Positions 1-8,112 of a DNA stretch of 36,160 bases are shown here, piece by piece. The notes beneath the pieces were generated by a model. It was not told the DNA's origin. It searched no databases and saw only the letters and a program-made list of their open reading frames with translations. Position 1 is the stretch's first letter. Every line of letters starts with the position of its first letter. Source of the stretch: Thermoanaerobacter thermocopriae JCM 7501. GTDB taxonomy: Bacteria > Bacillota > Thermoanaerobacteria > Thermoanaerobacterales > Thermoanaerobacteraceae. The stretch is from assembly GCF_001310975.1 (NCBI RefSeq), contig NZ_BAZY01000005.1, forward strand, positions 88,001 through 124,160, written 5' to 3'. Both the position numbers and the translations under genes were made by a program.

Positions 1-15
1 AAATGCCCCTTTTTC

Positions 16-135
16 TTAAACAGTATTTTTAGGCTCTTCAAATATGATTATGCCGGGTACAAATAGTAAGATTATCAAAATAATTATTATAATCCAAATC
101 CAGTGGTTTTCATGATGTTTGTGTTTGTCAGGCAT
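16..135 (-). CDS. small His-rich single-pass membrane peptide (39 aa)
   Basis: This is a short minus-strand ORF with a strong AGGAGG ribosome site just upstream of its ATG. It starts MPDKHKHHENHW (a His/Lys-rich head) and continues into about 20 very hydrophobic residues, mostly Ile and Leu, then a short tail ending EEPKNTV. This predicts a single membrane helix with a charged N-terminus. I do not recognise the family. The ribosome site and clean layout suggest a real gene despite its size. Its function is unknown; the His cluster could bind metal, but that is speculation. Confidence 0.55.
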   Translation of the reverse strand: MPDKHKHHENHWIWIIIIILIILLFVPGIIIFEEPKNTV

Positions 136-287
136 AAACTTACCTCCTTTTTTAGGCTGACTTCTACTTTTATAATATGAAAGACATAATAGAATGGCTA
201 CAAATTATAAGAGTCTCTCAGAATACGCACTGCAAGGGGACTCTACGTCTTTAAACATTTTGGGTAAAATTTTTGCTTAACTTTTAA

Positions 288-316
288 TCGATTTGTGTCG
301 AAATTTATGATATAAT
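288..316 (+). promoter_or_regulatory. promoter of the ygiT-like gene with a Spo0A-box-like heptamer
   Basis: TATAAT lies at 311-316 with a weak -35 (TCGATT, 288-293) 17 bases upstream. The spacer contains TGTCGAA at 296-302, which matches the Spo0A box core. Whether Spo0A binds here is inference. Confidence 0.4.
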
Positions 317-367
317 CAAGTAGATAATTTTTTATCAATTCGCAAGTGACATTAGGGAGTGGAGCAA

Positions 368-565
368 ATGGAAAAATGCTTTTGTGGAGGTAAAATAGAG
401 ATAAAAAATGTAGAGTATAAGGTGGCAAGAGGGAAAAAAACTATTATAATTAAAGATGTACCAGCATATGTTTGTCAAAAATGTGGTGCAATTTATTATG
501 ATACAGATGTGCTTGATGAGGCTTTTAAAAATAAAGATAAGTACGAATACATTTCAACAAAATAG
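368..565 (+). CDS. YgiT-type zinc finger protein (orphan antitoxin-like)
   Basis: A 65-aa protein beginning MEKCFCGG, with a second Cys pair in YVCQKCGAIYYD. The two CxC/CxxC knuckles resemble the YgiT/MqsA N-terminal zinc finger that binds zinc in antitoxins of type II toxin-antitoxin pairs. The ATG at 368 follows AGGGAG at good spacing; an upstream in-frame GTG at 359 is less likely because it lies inside the ribosome site. No toxin-like partner lies next to it: the left neighbour is the small membrane peptide on the other strand and the right neighbour is a convergent Nudix gene. It may therefore be a solitary regulator. The family call is fairly confident, the antitoxin role is not. Confidence 0.7.
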   Translation: MEKCFCGGKIEIKNVEYKVARGKKTIIIKDVPAYVCQKCGAIYYDTDVLDEAFKNKDKYEYISTK

Positions 566-573
566 TTTATAAT

Positions 574-1015
574 TTAAATTATCAAAGGATAAAAAGGGTC
601 GGGAGACAATTTATTATAATTGTAGATCAATACCTTTTTAATTAAATAGCGGGAAAGGTATACTACATTTTCATTTTTTATAACTTCATCTATGTCTAAA
701 AAATCTGCAGAGTCATTTTCTATTCCATCGGGAGTAGGTGTACCTGAAACGTAGTCTAAAAGAAAAACAATGTATATTTCCGAATTGTTATCTGGCAGGA
801 GTATACTTCTTATAGAGATAATGTTTTTACGCGAGCCTCTATCAAAGTTTCTTCTTTTATTTCACTAAGACTGCATCGTCTATGTTTTCACCGGCTTCCA
901 CATGACCGCCGGGTATTATCCATTTGCCTTTAAATTGACCATAAGTATGCCTTACCAATAAAACTTTGCCATCTTTTATAACTATGCCCCCTACTCCTAC
1001 AATTATTTGTTTCAT
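574..1015 (-). CDS. Nudix hydrolase, broken by two single-base losses
   Basis: Read on the minus strand from ATG at 1015, the protein starts MKQIIVGVGGIVIKDGK and reaches a Nudix box: GGHVEAGE, then NIDDAVL, then SEIKEET after repair. This fits GX5EX7REUXEE except for Ser in place of Arg. The frame is lost near 864-868 and again in a T run at 824-828. Adding one base at each site gives an uninterrupted 147-aa protein ending at the TAA at 574-576. Nudix enzymes hydrolyse nucleoside diphosphate derivatives; the substrate cannot be told here. It converges with the ygiT-like gene. The two breaks look like sequencing errors, since everything else is intact. Confidence 0.75.
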
Positions 1016-1102
1016 AAAGTCACCAACCACCTTATTTTATTTATAAATTGATTATACCACATAAATTTCTCACATTATAAATTAGAGAATGGTGATAATA
1101 AG

Positions 1103-1960
1103 ATGAGATTAGTTGTTGGAGAAAATGAAAAAGGCGTTATATTAGAAAACTTTTTGAGGAACAGAGGTTTTTCTAAAAGACTTATTAGAATTTATAAGTG
1201 GCAAGGAGAGATATTGGTAAATGGCATAAAATCAAATGTGAAAAGAATCTTACAACCGGGAGATGTGATTGATTTAATACTTCCTGAAAATGATTCGAAT
1301 ATTGCTCCGGAAAAGTTGGATTTGGATATATGTTACGAAGATGAGGAAATTTTAATAGTCAATAAACCTGCTAATATGGTTGTTCATCCTACCAAAGGAT
1401 ATCAGAGCGGAACACTTGCCAATGGAGTTGCTTGGTATTTTAAGGATAAAGGATTAAAGGCTTTAATCCGCCCGGTCAATCGTTTAGATAGAGGCACGTC
1501 GGGACTGGTTGTATTTGCTAAACTTCCTTTTATGCAGTATTATCTTCAAATTGTAAAGCCTATGAGTAAGCTTTATTTTGCGGTAGTAGAAGGAAAAATG
1601 GAAGGGGAAGGTCGAATTAACCTTCCCATATCTAGAAAACCACAAAGTGGAATTGAAAGAATGGTATCCGAGGAAGGAGATAGAGCTATTACCAACTACA
1701 AAGTGGTAAAAAGCAGTGAAAGGTTTTCTCTATTAAAGGTAAAAATTGAAACTGGAAGAACTCATCAAATAAGGGTACATTTGAGCCATATTGGACATCC
1801 TATTGTAGGAGATACATTGTACGGTTCTTCTGATGATTATATTAAAAGGCAAGCATTGCATGCATATAGACTTACTTTTGTACACCCTTTAGAGGAAAAA
1901 AGCATTTCTGTTTATTCACCTTTGCCACAAGATATGCAACATTTGCTAAAATTATTATAA
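1103..1960 (+). CDS. rluD: RluA/RluD-family 23S rRNA pseudouridine synthase
   Basis: A 285-aa protein with an N-terminal S4-like RNA-binding domain (about residues 1-75) followed by the pseudouridine synthase core. The catalytic motif NRLDRGTSGL with the nucleophilic Asp is present, as are the motifs ETGRTHQIRVH and HPIVGDTLYG. These enzymes isomerise specific uridines in 23S rRNA. The ATG at 1103 follows a modest GGTGAT site. The gene is convergent with the radical SAM gene: its TAA and the opposing TAA share the palindrome TTATAA at 1955-1960, with no visible terminator between them. The family is certain; the exact modified uridines (RluD-type or a paralogue) are not. Confidence 0.85.
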   Translation: MRLVVGENEKGVILENFLRNRGFSKRLIRIYKWQGEILVNGIKSNVKRILQPGDVIDLILPENDSNIAPEKLDLDICYEDEEILIVNKPANMVVHPTKGYQSGTLANGVAWYFKDKGLKALIRPVNRLDRGTSGLVVFAKLPFMQYYLQIVKPMSKLYFAVVEGKMEGEGRINLPISRKPQSGIERMVSEEGDRAITNYKVVKSSERFSLLKVKIETGRTHQIRVHLSHIGHPIVGDTLYGSSDDYIKRQALHAYRLTFVHPLEEKSISVYSPLPQDMQHLLKLL

Positions 1961-2848
1961 TCCTTCCAAGTCAAAATCGGGAATGTAGTCTTCACTGGCG
2001 CTTTCCATTTCTTGAATTAGTCCATTTTCAAGGCCGATATCAAAGAAAAAATTTATGGCTTCATCATATTCTTTAGGAGTGATTTTTCTATTTATTTCTG
2101 GATACTTTTGGGCTTGATAATAAGGGGTATATTGACTCATTAAGCTTACATATATTTCTTTTGGGAGGTTTTCTTTAATCCACAAGAGAATTTTTTTAGT
2201 GTCCTCTACGCGACCTGGCATTATGAGATGTCTTATTACTAAACCTTTTTTTAATATTCCTTCTTCATCAAATTGAGGTATTCCTACCTGTCTGTACATT
2301 TCTAATATTGCTTTTGTTGCATGCTCAAAATAATTAGGGGCTTTAGAATATTTTTTTGCAAGAGTGTCATCGGAATACTTAAGGTCAGGAAGATATATGT
2401 CAATTAGTCCTTCCAACATTTTTAAAGTTTCTACATTTTCATAGGCGTTTGTATTATATACTATAGGTATATGAAGCCCTTGCCTTTTTGCTAATAAAAT
2501 TGCTTCTTTTATTGAGAAGACATGAATTGTAGGAGTAACAAGGTTTATATTATGAGCTCCTTGTTTTTGCAAGTTTAAAAAAATTTGAGCTAACTCCTCA
2601 ACAGATATAAACTTTCCAAATTGATATTGACTTATTTCGTAATTTTGACAAAAAACACACTTTAGATTGCAACCACTAAAAAAAACTGTTCCAGAGCCTC
2701 TCGTACCACTTATAAAAAGCTCTTCCCAATGATGTAGATATGCTTTTGCTACTTTTACCTGCCAAGGCATGTTGCAGAATCCCTTTGACTTCGACCTATC
2801 TACGTTGCAGTTTCTTGGACATATATTACATTTTCTTATTGATTCCAT
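1955..2848 (-). CDS. PflX-like radical SAM protein (COG1313 type)
   Basis: A minus-strand protein of about 297 aa. The N-terminus has extra cysteines (CNICPRNCNVD, then GFCNMP) and is followed by the radical SAM motif CNLKCVFCQN (CX3CX2C). This arrangement is typical of the PflX / putative pyruvate formate-lyase activating protein group, whose true substrate is not established. I place the start at ATG 2848 because GGTGGAGG precedes it at good spacing; an upstream TTG at 2866 would put that ribosome site inside the gene. The protein is expected to be a cytoplasmic 4Fe-4S enzyme that cleaves S-adenosylmethionine. Confidence 0.8.
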   Translation of the reverse strand: MESIRKCNICPRNCNVDRSKSKGFCNMPWQVKVAKAYLHHWEELFISGTRGSGTVFFSGCNLKCVFCQNYEISQYQFGKFISVEELAQIFLNLQKQGAHNINLVTPTIHVFSIKEAILLAKRQGLHIPIVYNTNAYENVETLKMLEGLIDIYLPDLKYSDDTLAKKYSKAPNYFEHATKAILEMYRQVGIPQFDEEGILKKGLVIRHLIMPGRVEDTKKILLWIKENLPKEIYVSLMSQYTPYYQAQKYPEINRKITPKEYDEAINFFFDIGLENGLIQEMESASEDYIPDFDLEGL

Positions 2849-2963
2849 AGAATTTCCCTCCACCAAATATTATATCACTCTTTATTTTTTTGTATAAAGC
2901 TTGATATTTTCCACATTTTACACTTGAAATTAAAAAGTATTTGTCGTAAACTATAATTGAAAA

Positions 2964-3189
2964 CGAAAAACAATAAAGTCCTGGGAAGTTTGTATTAGGC
3001 TAATTTGTTTTCAACCAACGCACCTTTTTCGGGAATCCGGGTTCACCAGTGGAAGAAATGCCTGCTAAGATAGGACTTCAGAAGCTGGTGACAGGGTACC
3101 CACCTGCGAGAGCGGGTATGAAAACATAGCCTTACGGCTTCGTGGGATAAGTTTGTAGCTCCTGTATTGGCAGGAGCTTTTAATTTTTT
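2964..3189 (+). ncRNA. ssrS: structured RNA with intrinsic terminator, possibly 6S RNA
   Basis: TATAAT at 2952-2957 (weak -35 TTAAAA, 16-base spacer) leads into about 220 bases that do not code. The segment contains paired blocks: CACCAG with CTGGTG, and ACCCACCTGC with GCGGGT around a GAGA loop. The 3' part has GCCTTACGGCTTCGTGGG. It ends in a clear terminator: AGCTCCTG at 3157-3164, CAGGAGCT at 3171-3178, then a U-rich run. The size, long imperfect helix and 3' block fit a Firmicute 6S RNA, which binds sigma-A RNA polymerase. I saw no T-box or common riboswitch core. The presence of an RNA is likely; the 6S identity is a judgement by eye. Confidence 0.5.
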
Positions 3190-3225
3190 CTTGTATTGAT
3201 GTATAATTTTGTTGAGGTGATTTTT

Positions 3226-4868
3226 ATGAAAATTGCCATTGAAGGTAATATCTATGAATACCCAGAAGGGACAAAATTAGAGGATATTGCCAAAGATTTT
3301 GAGCATGTTTACAATGGGATAATAGTAGCTGCAAAAGTGGATAATGAGCTAAAAGATTTAAACTGCACAGTTTCAAAGGATAGCACAGTGGAATTTGTAG
3401 ATACAACGATTGAGGAAGGTACGAGGATTTACAGAAGGAGTTTAACTTTTGTTTTTATTAAAGCTGTAAAAGAGCTACTTCCTGGCGCTACTGTAACTAT
3501 AGAACATTCGCTAGGTAAAGGGCTATACTGTGAAATACATGGTTACTCTTTAAATAATAGAATTGTTTCAATGATTAAAAAGCGGATGGAAGAAATAATA
3601 GAAAAAGATTTCAAAATAGAAAGAAAAATGTTACCCAAAGAAGAGGCAATAAAATTATTTGAAAAGGAAGGACTAACTGAGAAAGTAAGATTGTTTAAAG
3701 ATACTAACAAAGAGAAGATTCCCGTTTATTATTGTGATGGGACAGTAGATTTTTTCTACAGCCCTTGTGTACCTTCTACAGGTTATTTAAAAGTATTTGA
3801 TATACGATTTTATTTCCCGGGTGTTATTTTAATTGCTCCAGATGTGTATAATCCTCGTTCATTGCCTGTATTTGTAGATGTTCCTAAACTTGCTTCTATT
3901 TTTAAAGAAGCAGAAGATTGGGCAAGTATTTTAAACATAAGCTATGTTTCTTCTTTAAACGATATGATAAGAGAGGGAAAAGGTAGAGATTTAATATTGG
4001 TTTCTGAAGCTTTTCATGAGAAAAAAATAGCAAAAATTGCGGATTATATAACTTCAAACAAAATGATAAAAGTAGTTTTAATTGCGGGACCTTCTTCTTC
4101 AGGCAAAACTTCTTTTATTCATAGATTAAGTGTTCAACTGAGAGCAAATGGTCAAAACCCTTTTCCAATATCATTAGACAATTACTTTGTTCCAAGAGAA
4201 CTAACTCCAAAAGATGAGTTTGGAAATTATGACTTTGAATCAATTGATGCACTAGATTTACCACTTTTTAATGAGCATTTAATAAAACTTATACAGGGTG
4301 AAGAAGTGGAAATGCCTATTTTTAATTTTAAAACAGGACAAAGAGAACCAGAGGGAAAAAAAGTAAAACTTGATAAAAACCAAATTATTTTAATAGAAGG
4401 TATACATGGTTTAAACGAAAAATTGACATTGCAAATACCCAAAGATAATAAATACAAAATATATGTAAGTGCTATTACGCAATTAAATCTTGACGAGCAC
4501 AACAGAATACCTACTACTCAAACGAGGTTGATACGACGCATAGTGAGAGATAGCCAATTCCGGTCCAGCGATGCTGCAGAGACTATAAACATGTGCCTAT
4601 GGTCAGAAGAGGAGAAGAAAAATGGATTTTCCCTTATCAAGAACAGGCGGACGTCATGTTTAATTCTTTTTTACCTTATGAGTTGCCTGTATTAAAAAAA
4701 TATGCAGAACCGCTACTTAAAAATGTTTCCCAAAACAATCCCGCTTATTCAATCGCTAAAGAAATATTAGAGTTTTTAAGCTATTTCCTTCCATTAGAAG
4801 ATGAATTGGCAATACCACCTAATTCTATCATAAGAGAATTTATAGGCGGCAGTTGCCTTGATGTTTAA
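3226..4868 (+). CDS. udk: uridine kinase-like protein with TGS domain, frameshifted as read
   Basis: The repaired protein is 547 aa: an N-terminal TGS domain (about 1-60), a threonyl-tRNA-synthetase-like second domain, then a nucleoside kinase domain with the P-loop GPSSSGKTS and the motifs SLDNYF and EGIHGLN. Members of this multidomain family are annotated as uridine/cytidine kinases, though the added domains suggest a different or wider role. ATG 3226 is preferred because GAGGTG sits just upstream. The frame breaks near 4594: restoring one G turns AACATGTGCC into AACATGTGGCC and rejoins INMWPMVRRGEE to the C-terminal FPYQEQADVMFNS segment. A TATAAT at 3202 may serve as its own promoter. 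Confidence 0.8.
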
Positions 4869-4873
4869 GTTTG

Positions 4874-4902
4874 GGAATCCTCAATGGATTCCTCTTTTGT
4901 TT
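4874..4902 (+). terminator. rho-independent terminator after udk
   Basis: GGAATCC (4874-4880) pairs with GGATTCC (4886-4892) around a five-base loop, followed by a T-rich run. Confidence 0.8.
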
Positions 4903-4936
4903 TGTAGAATTTTTACAAAAAAGAAGGAATATTTAA

Positions 4937-5062
4937 GGAACCAGAGGTCCTTACATTTCTTTAGCGACAAACGGAATTTTTGTCACAATTGTAACTCTTG
5001 TTTGCAATTTAGAGAAGAAAATAATAAGAGTTTTTGGAGAAGATTTGCAATTAGGTAAATAA
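4937..5062 (+). other. possible short coding relic in the udk / radical SAM gap
   Basis: The 331-base gap holds the udk terminator, a promoter near its right end and this stretch. One frame stays open for about 41 codons, reading GTRGPYISLATNGIFVTIV and ending VFGEDLQLGK before TAA. Its hydrophobic-basic pattern looks protein-like, but it has no start codon, and restoring one base only extends it back to a TAG. It could be a gene remnant or chance. Low confidence. Confidence 0.2.
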
Positions 5063-5089
5063 AATAACACTTGTAAGCATAAAATATAC

Positions 5090-5118
5090 TTGAAATATTG
5101 TTTTTTAAATGGTACAAT
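5090..5118 (+). promoter_or_regulatory. sigma-A promoter of the radical SAM gene
   Basis: TTGAAA at 5090-5095 and TACAAT at 5113-5118 with a 17-base spacer, about 80 bases before the ATG at 5200. Confidence 0.65.
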
Positions 5119-5199
5119 ATTGCTAAAATGGAATTTGGGTTTTTTGGGTTAATTTGATGTTTTGGGATAAAAATAAAATCAAGTAGAGGAGGAGTTTTT

Positions 5200-6540
5200 A
5201 TGAATGTGATTGACCCGCTTGTCAGTACCATTATTAACTATGTGGATAAAAACCCAGAAAAGAATTTGGACACGTTAGCTAATATCATGTCAAAGATTGC
5301 AATAATGCCACGGCATAAACAACAGATAGAAAGCGTGAGAAGATTTTTAAATGACAAGGAGAGCAACTGGTACAAATTTACAGTGAAAGGACTTAAAAAT
5401 ATTGATAAAAATATTTTAAAGACGTTGGTAGTTAATTTCTTGGTAAATGCTAGTTTAAAAGGTATTCCTAAGCAGCAAGAGTGGGAGGAAAAGTTAGGTG
5501 TTTCTGTACCATGGGCAATTTTAATGGATCCAACAGAGGCTTGTAATCTAAGATGTGCTGGTTGTTGGGCAGGACAGTACAAACCCCATAATCTCTCCTT
5601 TGAAGTGATGGATAGAGTATGTACAGAAGCAGAAGAGTTAGGTATATATTTTATAGTTTTATCAGGTGGAGAGCCTACTGTTAGAATGAAAGACATTATA
5701 AAGCTTGCTGAAAGGCATAAAAACCAAGTTTTCCATTTATTTACTAATGGAACTTTAATTGACGAAGATATGATAAGGGAAGTTAAAAGAGTGGGAAATA
5801 TTACTTTTGCAGTAAGTATCAATGGTTTGAGAGAGACTAATGATGCAATACGTGGAGAAGGTACTTTTGATAAGATTATGAGAACAATGGACTTGATGAG
5901 AGAAAATGGAGTTCTTTTTGGGTATTCAGCTACATACACAAGAACAAATGTAGAGGAAATTTCAAGTGATGAGTTTGTAGACATGATGATAGATAAAGGC
6001 GCATATTTTGCATGGTATTTTACTTATATTCCTGTTGGCAGAGACCCCGACATCCAATTTATGGTGACACCTGAACAGAGGAAGTATATGTATGAGAGAA
6101 TAAATTATATAAGAGCTACAAAAGAGCTTTTCGCGATAGATTTCTGGAATGACGGTGAATTCAGCAGTGGATGTATTGCAGGAGGCAGAAGATATTTGCA
6201 CATAAATGCAGCGGGAGAGGTTGAACCTTGTGCTTTTATCCATTATTCCAATGTAAATATAAATGAGGTGAGCCTGAAAGAAGCGCTGCAGTCTCCTATT
6301 ATGAAAGCTTATAGAAAGAGACAGCCTTTTAATCAAAATCACTTAAGACCCTGTCCACTGATTGATAACCCAGAAAAACTTTTAGAAATAGTAGAAGAGT
6401 CAGGAGCTAAACACACAGAAGCTAGTGAAGCTTCTCATATCAAAAACCTTTACGATGATTTAACAGTGGTTGCTGATAATTGGGGTAAAGTAGCCGATGA
6501 AATTTGGGAGAAAAAAATGGAAATGAAAAAAGAGGCTTGA
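5200..6540 (+). CDS. radical SAM/SPASM-type enzyme of unknown substrate
   Basis: A 446-aa protein. After about 105 N-terminal residues without recognised motifs comes the radical SAM signature CNLRCAGCWAG (CX3CX2C), then the GGEPTVR motif of this superfamily. The C-terminal part has additional cysteines (SSGCIAGG, EPCAFIHYS, RPCPLID) that look like a SPASM or twitch auxiliary cluster domain. Such enzymes modify peptides, proteins or cofactors by radical chemistry. The ATG follows AGAGGAGG. A winged-helix gene with a C-terminal membrane helix lies 69 bases downstream on the same strand and may be its regulator or partner. No small precursor peptide was seen next to it, so I cannot name the substrate. 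Confidence 0.8.
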   Translation: MNVIDPLVSTIINYVDKNPEKNLDTLANIMSKIAIMPRHKQQIESVRRFLNDKESNWYKFTVKGLKNIDKNILKTLVVNFLVNASLKGIPKQQEWEEKLGVSVPWAILMDPTEACNLRCAGCWAGQYKPHNLSFEVMDRVCTEAEELGIYFIVLSGGEPTVRMKDIIKLAERHKNQVFHLFTNGTLIDEDMIREVKRVGNITFAVSINGLRETNDAIRGEGTFDKIMRTMDLMRENGVLFGYSATYTRTNVEEISSDEFVDMMIDKGAYFAWYFTYIPVGRDPDIQFMVTPEQRKYMYERINYIRATKELFAIDFWNDGEFSSGCIAGGRRYLHINAAGEVEPCAFIHYSNVNINEVSLKEALQSPIMKAYRKRQPFNQNHLRPCPLIDNPEKLLEIVEESGAKHTEASEASHIKNLYDDLTVVADNWGKVADEIWEKKMEMKKEA

Positions 6541-6609
6541 CATAAATACTAAGATTCCTTATAAATTTAAATAGTATAAGTTAATAGTCCTACTTAATGG
6601 GGTGTTGAA

Positions 6610-7265
6610 ATGCTAACAAATAGGAGGGTGGAATTTTTAGAAACACTGACTAAACTTTATGATGCTAAAGGAGAACCTGTTCATTATACGGATGTTGCCC
6701 GGGCGATGAAAATTAGCAAATGGACAGCTTATGATATTTTAAAGGAATTAGAGAAAGGCGATTTTGTCAAAACTGAGTATTACCTTGGAGAGGAAAAAAG
6801 CCAAGGAAGATCTACTTTAAGATTTTTACCAACAGAAAAAGCCTATGAAATATTTAAAAAAGCTAATAAAGATGAATGGAATTCCCTGAAAAATACTTTG
6901 ATTAAAAAAGTAAAAAATAGTAAACCTAATTCTCTTGAAGAAATAGTAAATGAGATGTTTCAAGCTAGTAAGCCTATAGAATTTTGTGCTTATGCTATTA
7001 CTGCATTTTTACTAAAACTTAGGATGGCGGGAAGCTATCCATAGAAAGTATAGAAAATTTACTGGCCTCTGTTAATCCTTCTTCTTCTTTAGTTTTATTT
7101 GTAGGAGCAGTATTAGGGGTTTTGTTGTACACTAGAATAAAGAGCGATATAGACAAGAAATTAGCTGAAAATATTCAAAAATTTTATATCAATTTAAATA
7201 AACTGAATTCGCAAGATGTTACTTTACTCAATAACTTTTTAAGAGAACTTCTTGCAATTGCGTAA
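6610..7265 (+). CDS. winged-helix protein with C-terminal membrane helix, frameshifted as read
   Basis: The first 144 codons encode a winged helix-turn-helix region: VHYTDVARAMKISKWTAYDI, then LKELEKGDFVKTEYY and the wing-like KSQGRSTLRFLP. As read it stops at 7044. Restoring one A near 7021 (CTTAGG to CTTAAGG) continues it as LKLKDGGKLSIESIENLL to TAA at 7265, making 218 aa. The recovered part contains one clear membrane segment, SSLVLFVGAVLGVLLY, and a charged helical tail. A DNA-binding head with a membrane tail is unusual for a repressor. It sits just after the radical SAM gene, probably in one operon. I do not recognise the family by name. Confidence 0.65.
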
Positions 7266-7316
7266 GGCTATACGCCTTATTTTTTTGCATATTTTCAAAG
7301 AGAAAGTTAAAAACTA

Positions 7317-7345
7317 TTGAAGCAAGAAAAGGTTAATGATATAAT
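7317..7345 (+). promoter_or_regulatory. sigma-A promoter of the ferredoxin gene
   Basis: TTGAAG (7317-7322) and TATAAT (7340-7345) with an exact 17-base spacer, 42 bases before the ferredoxin ATG. Confidence 0.75.
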
Positions 7346-7387
7346 GTATGTGTAAAATTTTACATAAAAAGATTAGGAGGTAATGGT

Positions 7388-7576
7388 ATGAAAGTTTATG
7401 TCGACCAAGACGAATGCATAGCTTGTGGGGTTTGCATAGACATGTGCCCAGATGTTTTTGATTGGAATGATGAAGGGAAATCTCATGTGATCGTAGAGGA
7501 AGTTCCTGCTGATTTAGAGGATTGTGTGCAAGATGCAATGAGCTCTTGCCCTACAGAGGCAATAAAAGAAGAATAA
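7388..7576 (+). CDS. single-cluster [4Fe-4S] ferredoxin
   Basis: A 62-aa ferredoxin. Cys10, Cys13 and Cys16 (CIACGVC) and Cys54 (SSCPTEA) form the ligand set for one 4Fe-4S cluster. Two further cysteines, Cys20 and Cys46, sit where the Thermotoga maritima-type ferredoxin has a structural disulfide; that pairing is inferred from family knowledge. It has its own promoter and terminator, so it is monocistronic. It is a soluble low-potential electron carrier and could serve several iron-sulfur enzymes of this anaerobe, but no dedicated partner is adjacent. AGGAGG precedes the ATG at 7388. Confidence 0.9.
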   Translation: MKVYVDQDECIACGVCIDMCPDVFDWNDEGKSHVIVEEVPADLEDCVQDAMSSCPTEAIKEE

Positions 7577-7599
7577 CCCGGATTTTTCCGGGTTTTTTT
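7575..7599 (+). terminator. terminator of the ferredoxin gene
   Basis: AACCCGG pairs with CCGGGTT around a short T-rich loop, followed by seven T residues at 7593-7599. Confidence 0.85.
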
Positions 7600-7659
7600 A
7601 TACATTTTTAGAAAAAGGTTTGGAGAAAATATTGATAAAACGAAATGTGGAGGGTTCTT

Positions 7660-7887
7660 ATGGGAAAAAGAAAAAAGCTATATCCTAAGGCTGAGGATGA
7701 GTTGGATTCTTTAAAGCAAGAAGTCGCTGAAGATCTTAATTTAGATGATGATGTTGAAAAACGAGGATGGGAAAACATGACTACGAGAGAAGTTGGCAAA
7801 ATAGGAGGAAACATGGTAAGAAAAATGATAAAATTTGCAGAAAAAGAGATGGATAAAAGAGATGGTAAAATTGATGATGAAGATTAA
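7660..7887 (+). CDS. alpha/beta-type small acid-soluble spore protein
   Basis: A 75-aa protein beginning MGKRKKLYPKAEDELD. The C-terminal half contains TTREVGKIGGNMVRKMIK, which fits the conserved DNA-binding motif of alpha/beta-type SASPs (GKIGG then a basic helix). These proteins coat and protect spore DNA and are degraded at germination. I place the start at ATG 7660 because GGAGGG precedes it by five bases; an upstream ATG at 7645 has no ribosome site. Expression from a forespore sigma factor would be expected, but I could not identify a convincing sigma-G promoter. The following gap (7888-8112) shows only a weak GGCTG/CAGCC hairpin. Confidence 0.8.
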   Translation: MGKRKKLYPKAEDELDSLKQEVAEDLNLDDDVEKRGWENMTTREVGKIGGNMVRKMIKFAEKEMDKRDGKIDDED

Positions 7888-8112
7888 GTGGCTGGAGCTA
7901 GTCCTTCAGCCAAAATTTATTCTTTGTGTAAAAAGAGGAAAAATTGATTTGTTGGCGAATAATTATTATTAAAAAAGATAGTGTTGTTATAAAAAAATTA
8001 ACTTTTGACAGGTTAAAGAGGCATATTGAACCAAATATTTTGAAACTACTGAATAAATTATGACTATCATAAGTACATGTTAATTTGTTTGGGAAGATAA
8101 AGGGGATAAGTT

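Noticed and set aside
4858-5058. 66-codon ORF after udk
   Set aside because: It runs through the udk terminator, has no good ribosome site and no recognisable motif.
5238-6342. Long minus-strand ORFs opposite the radical SAM gene
   Set aside because: They mirror a well supported gene, with shadow-type composition and no ribosome sites.
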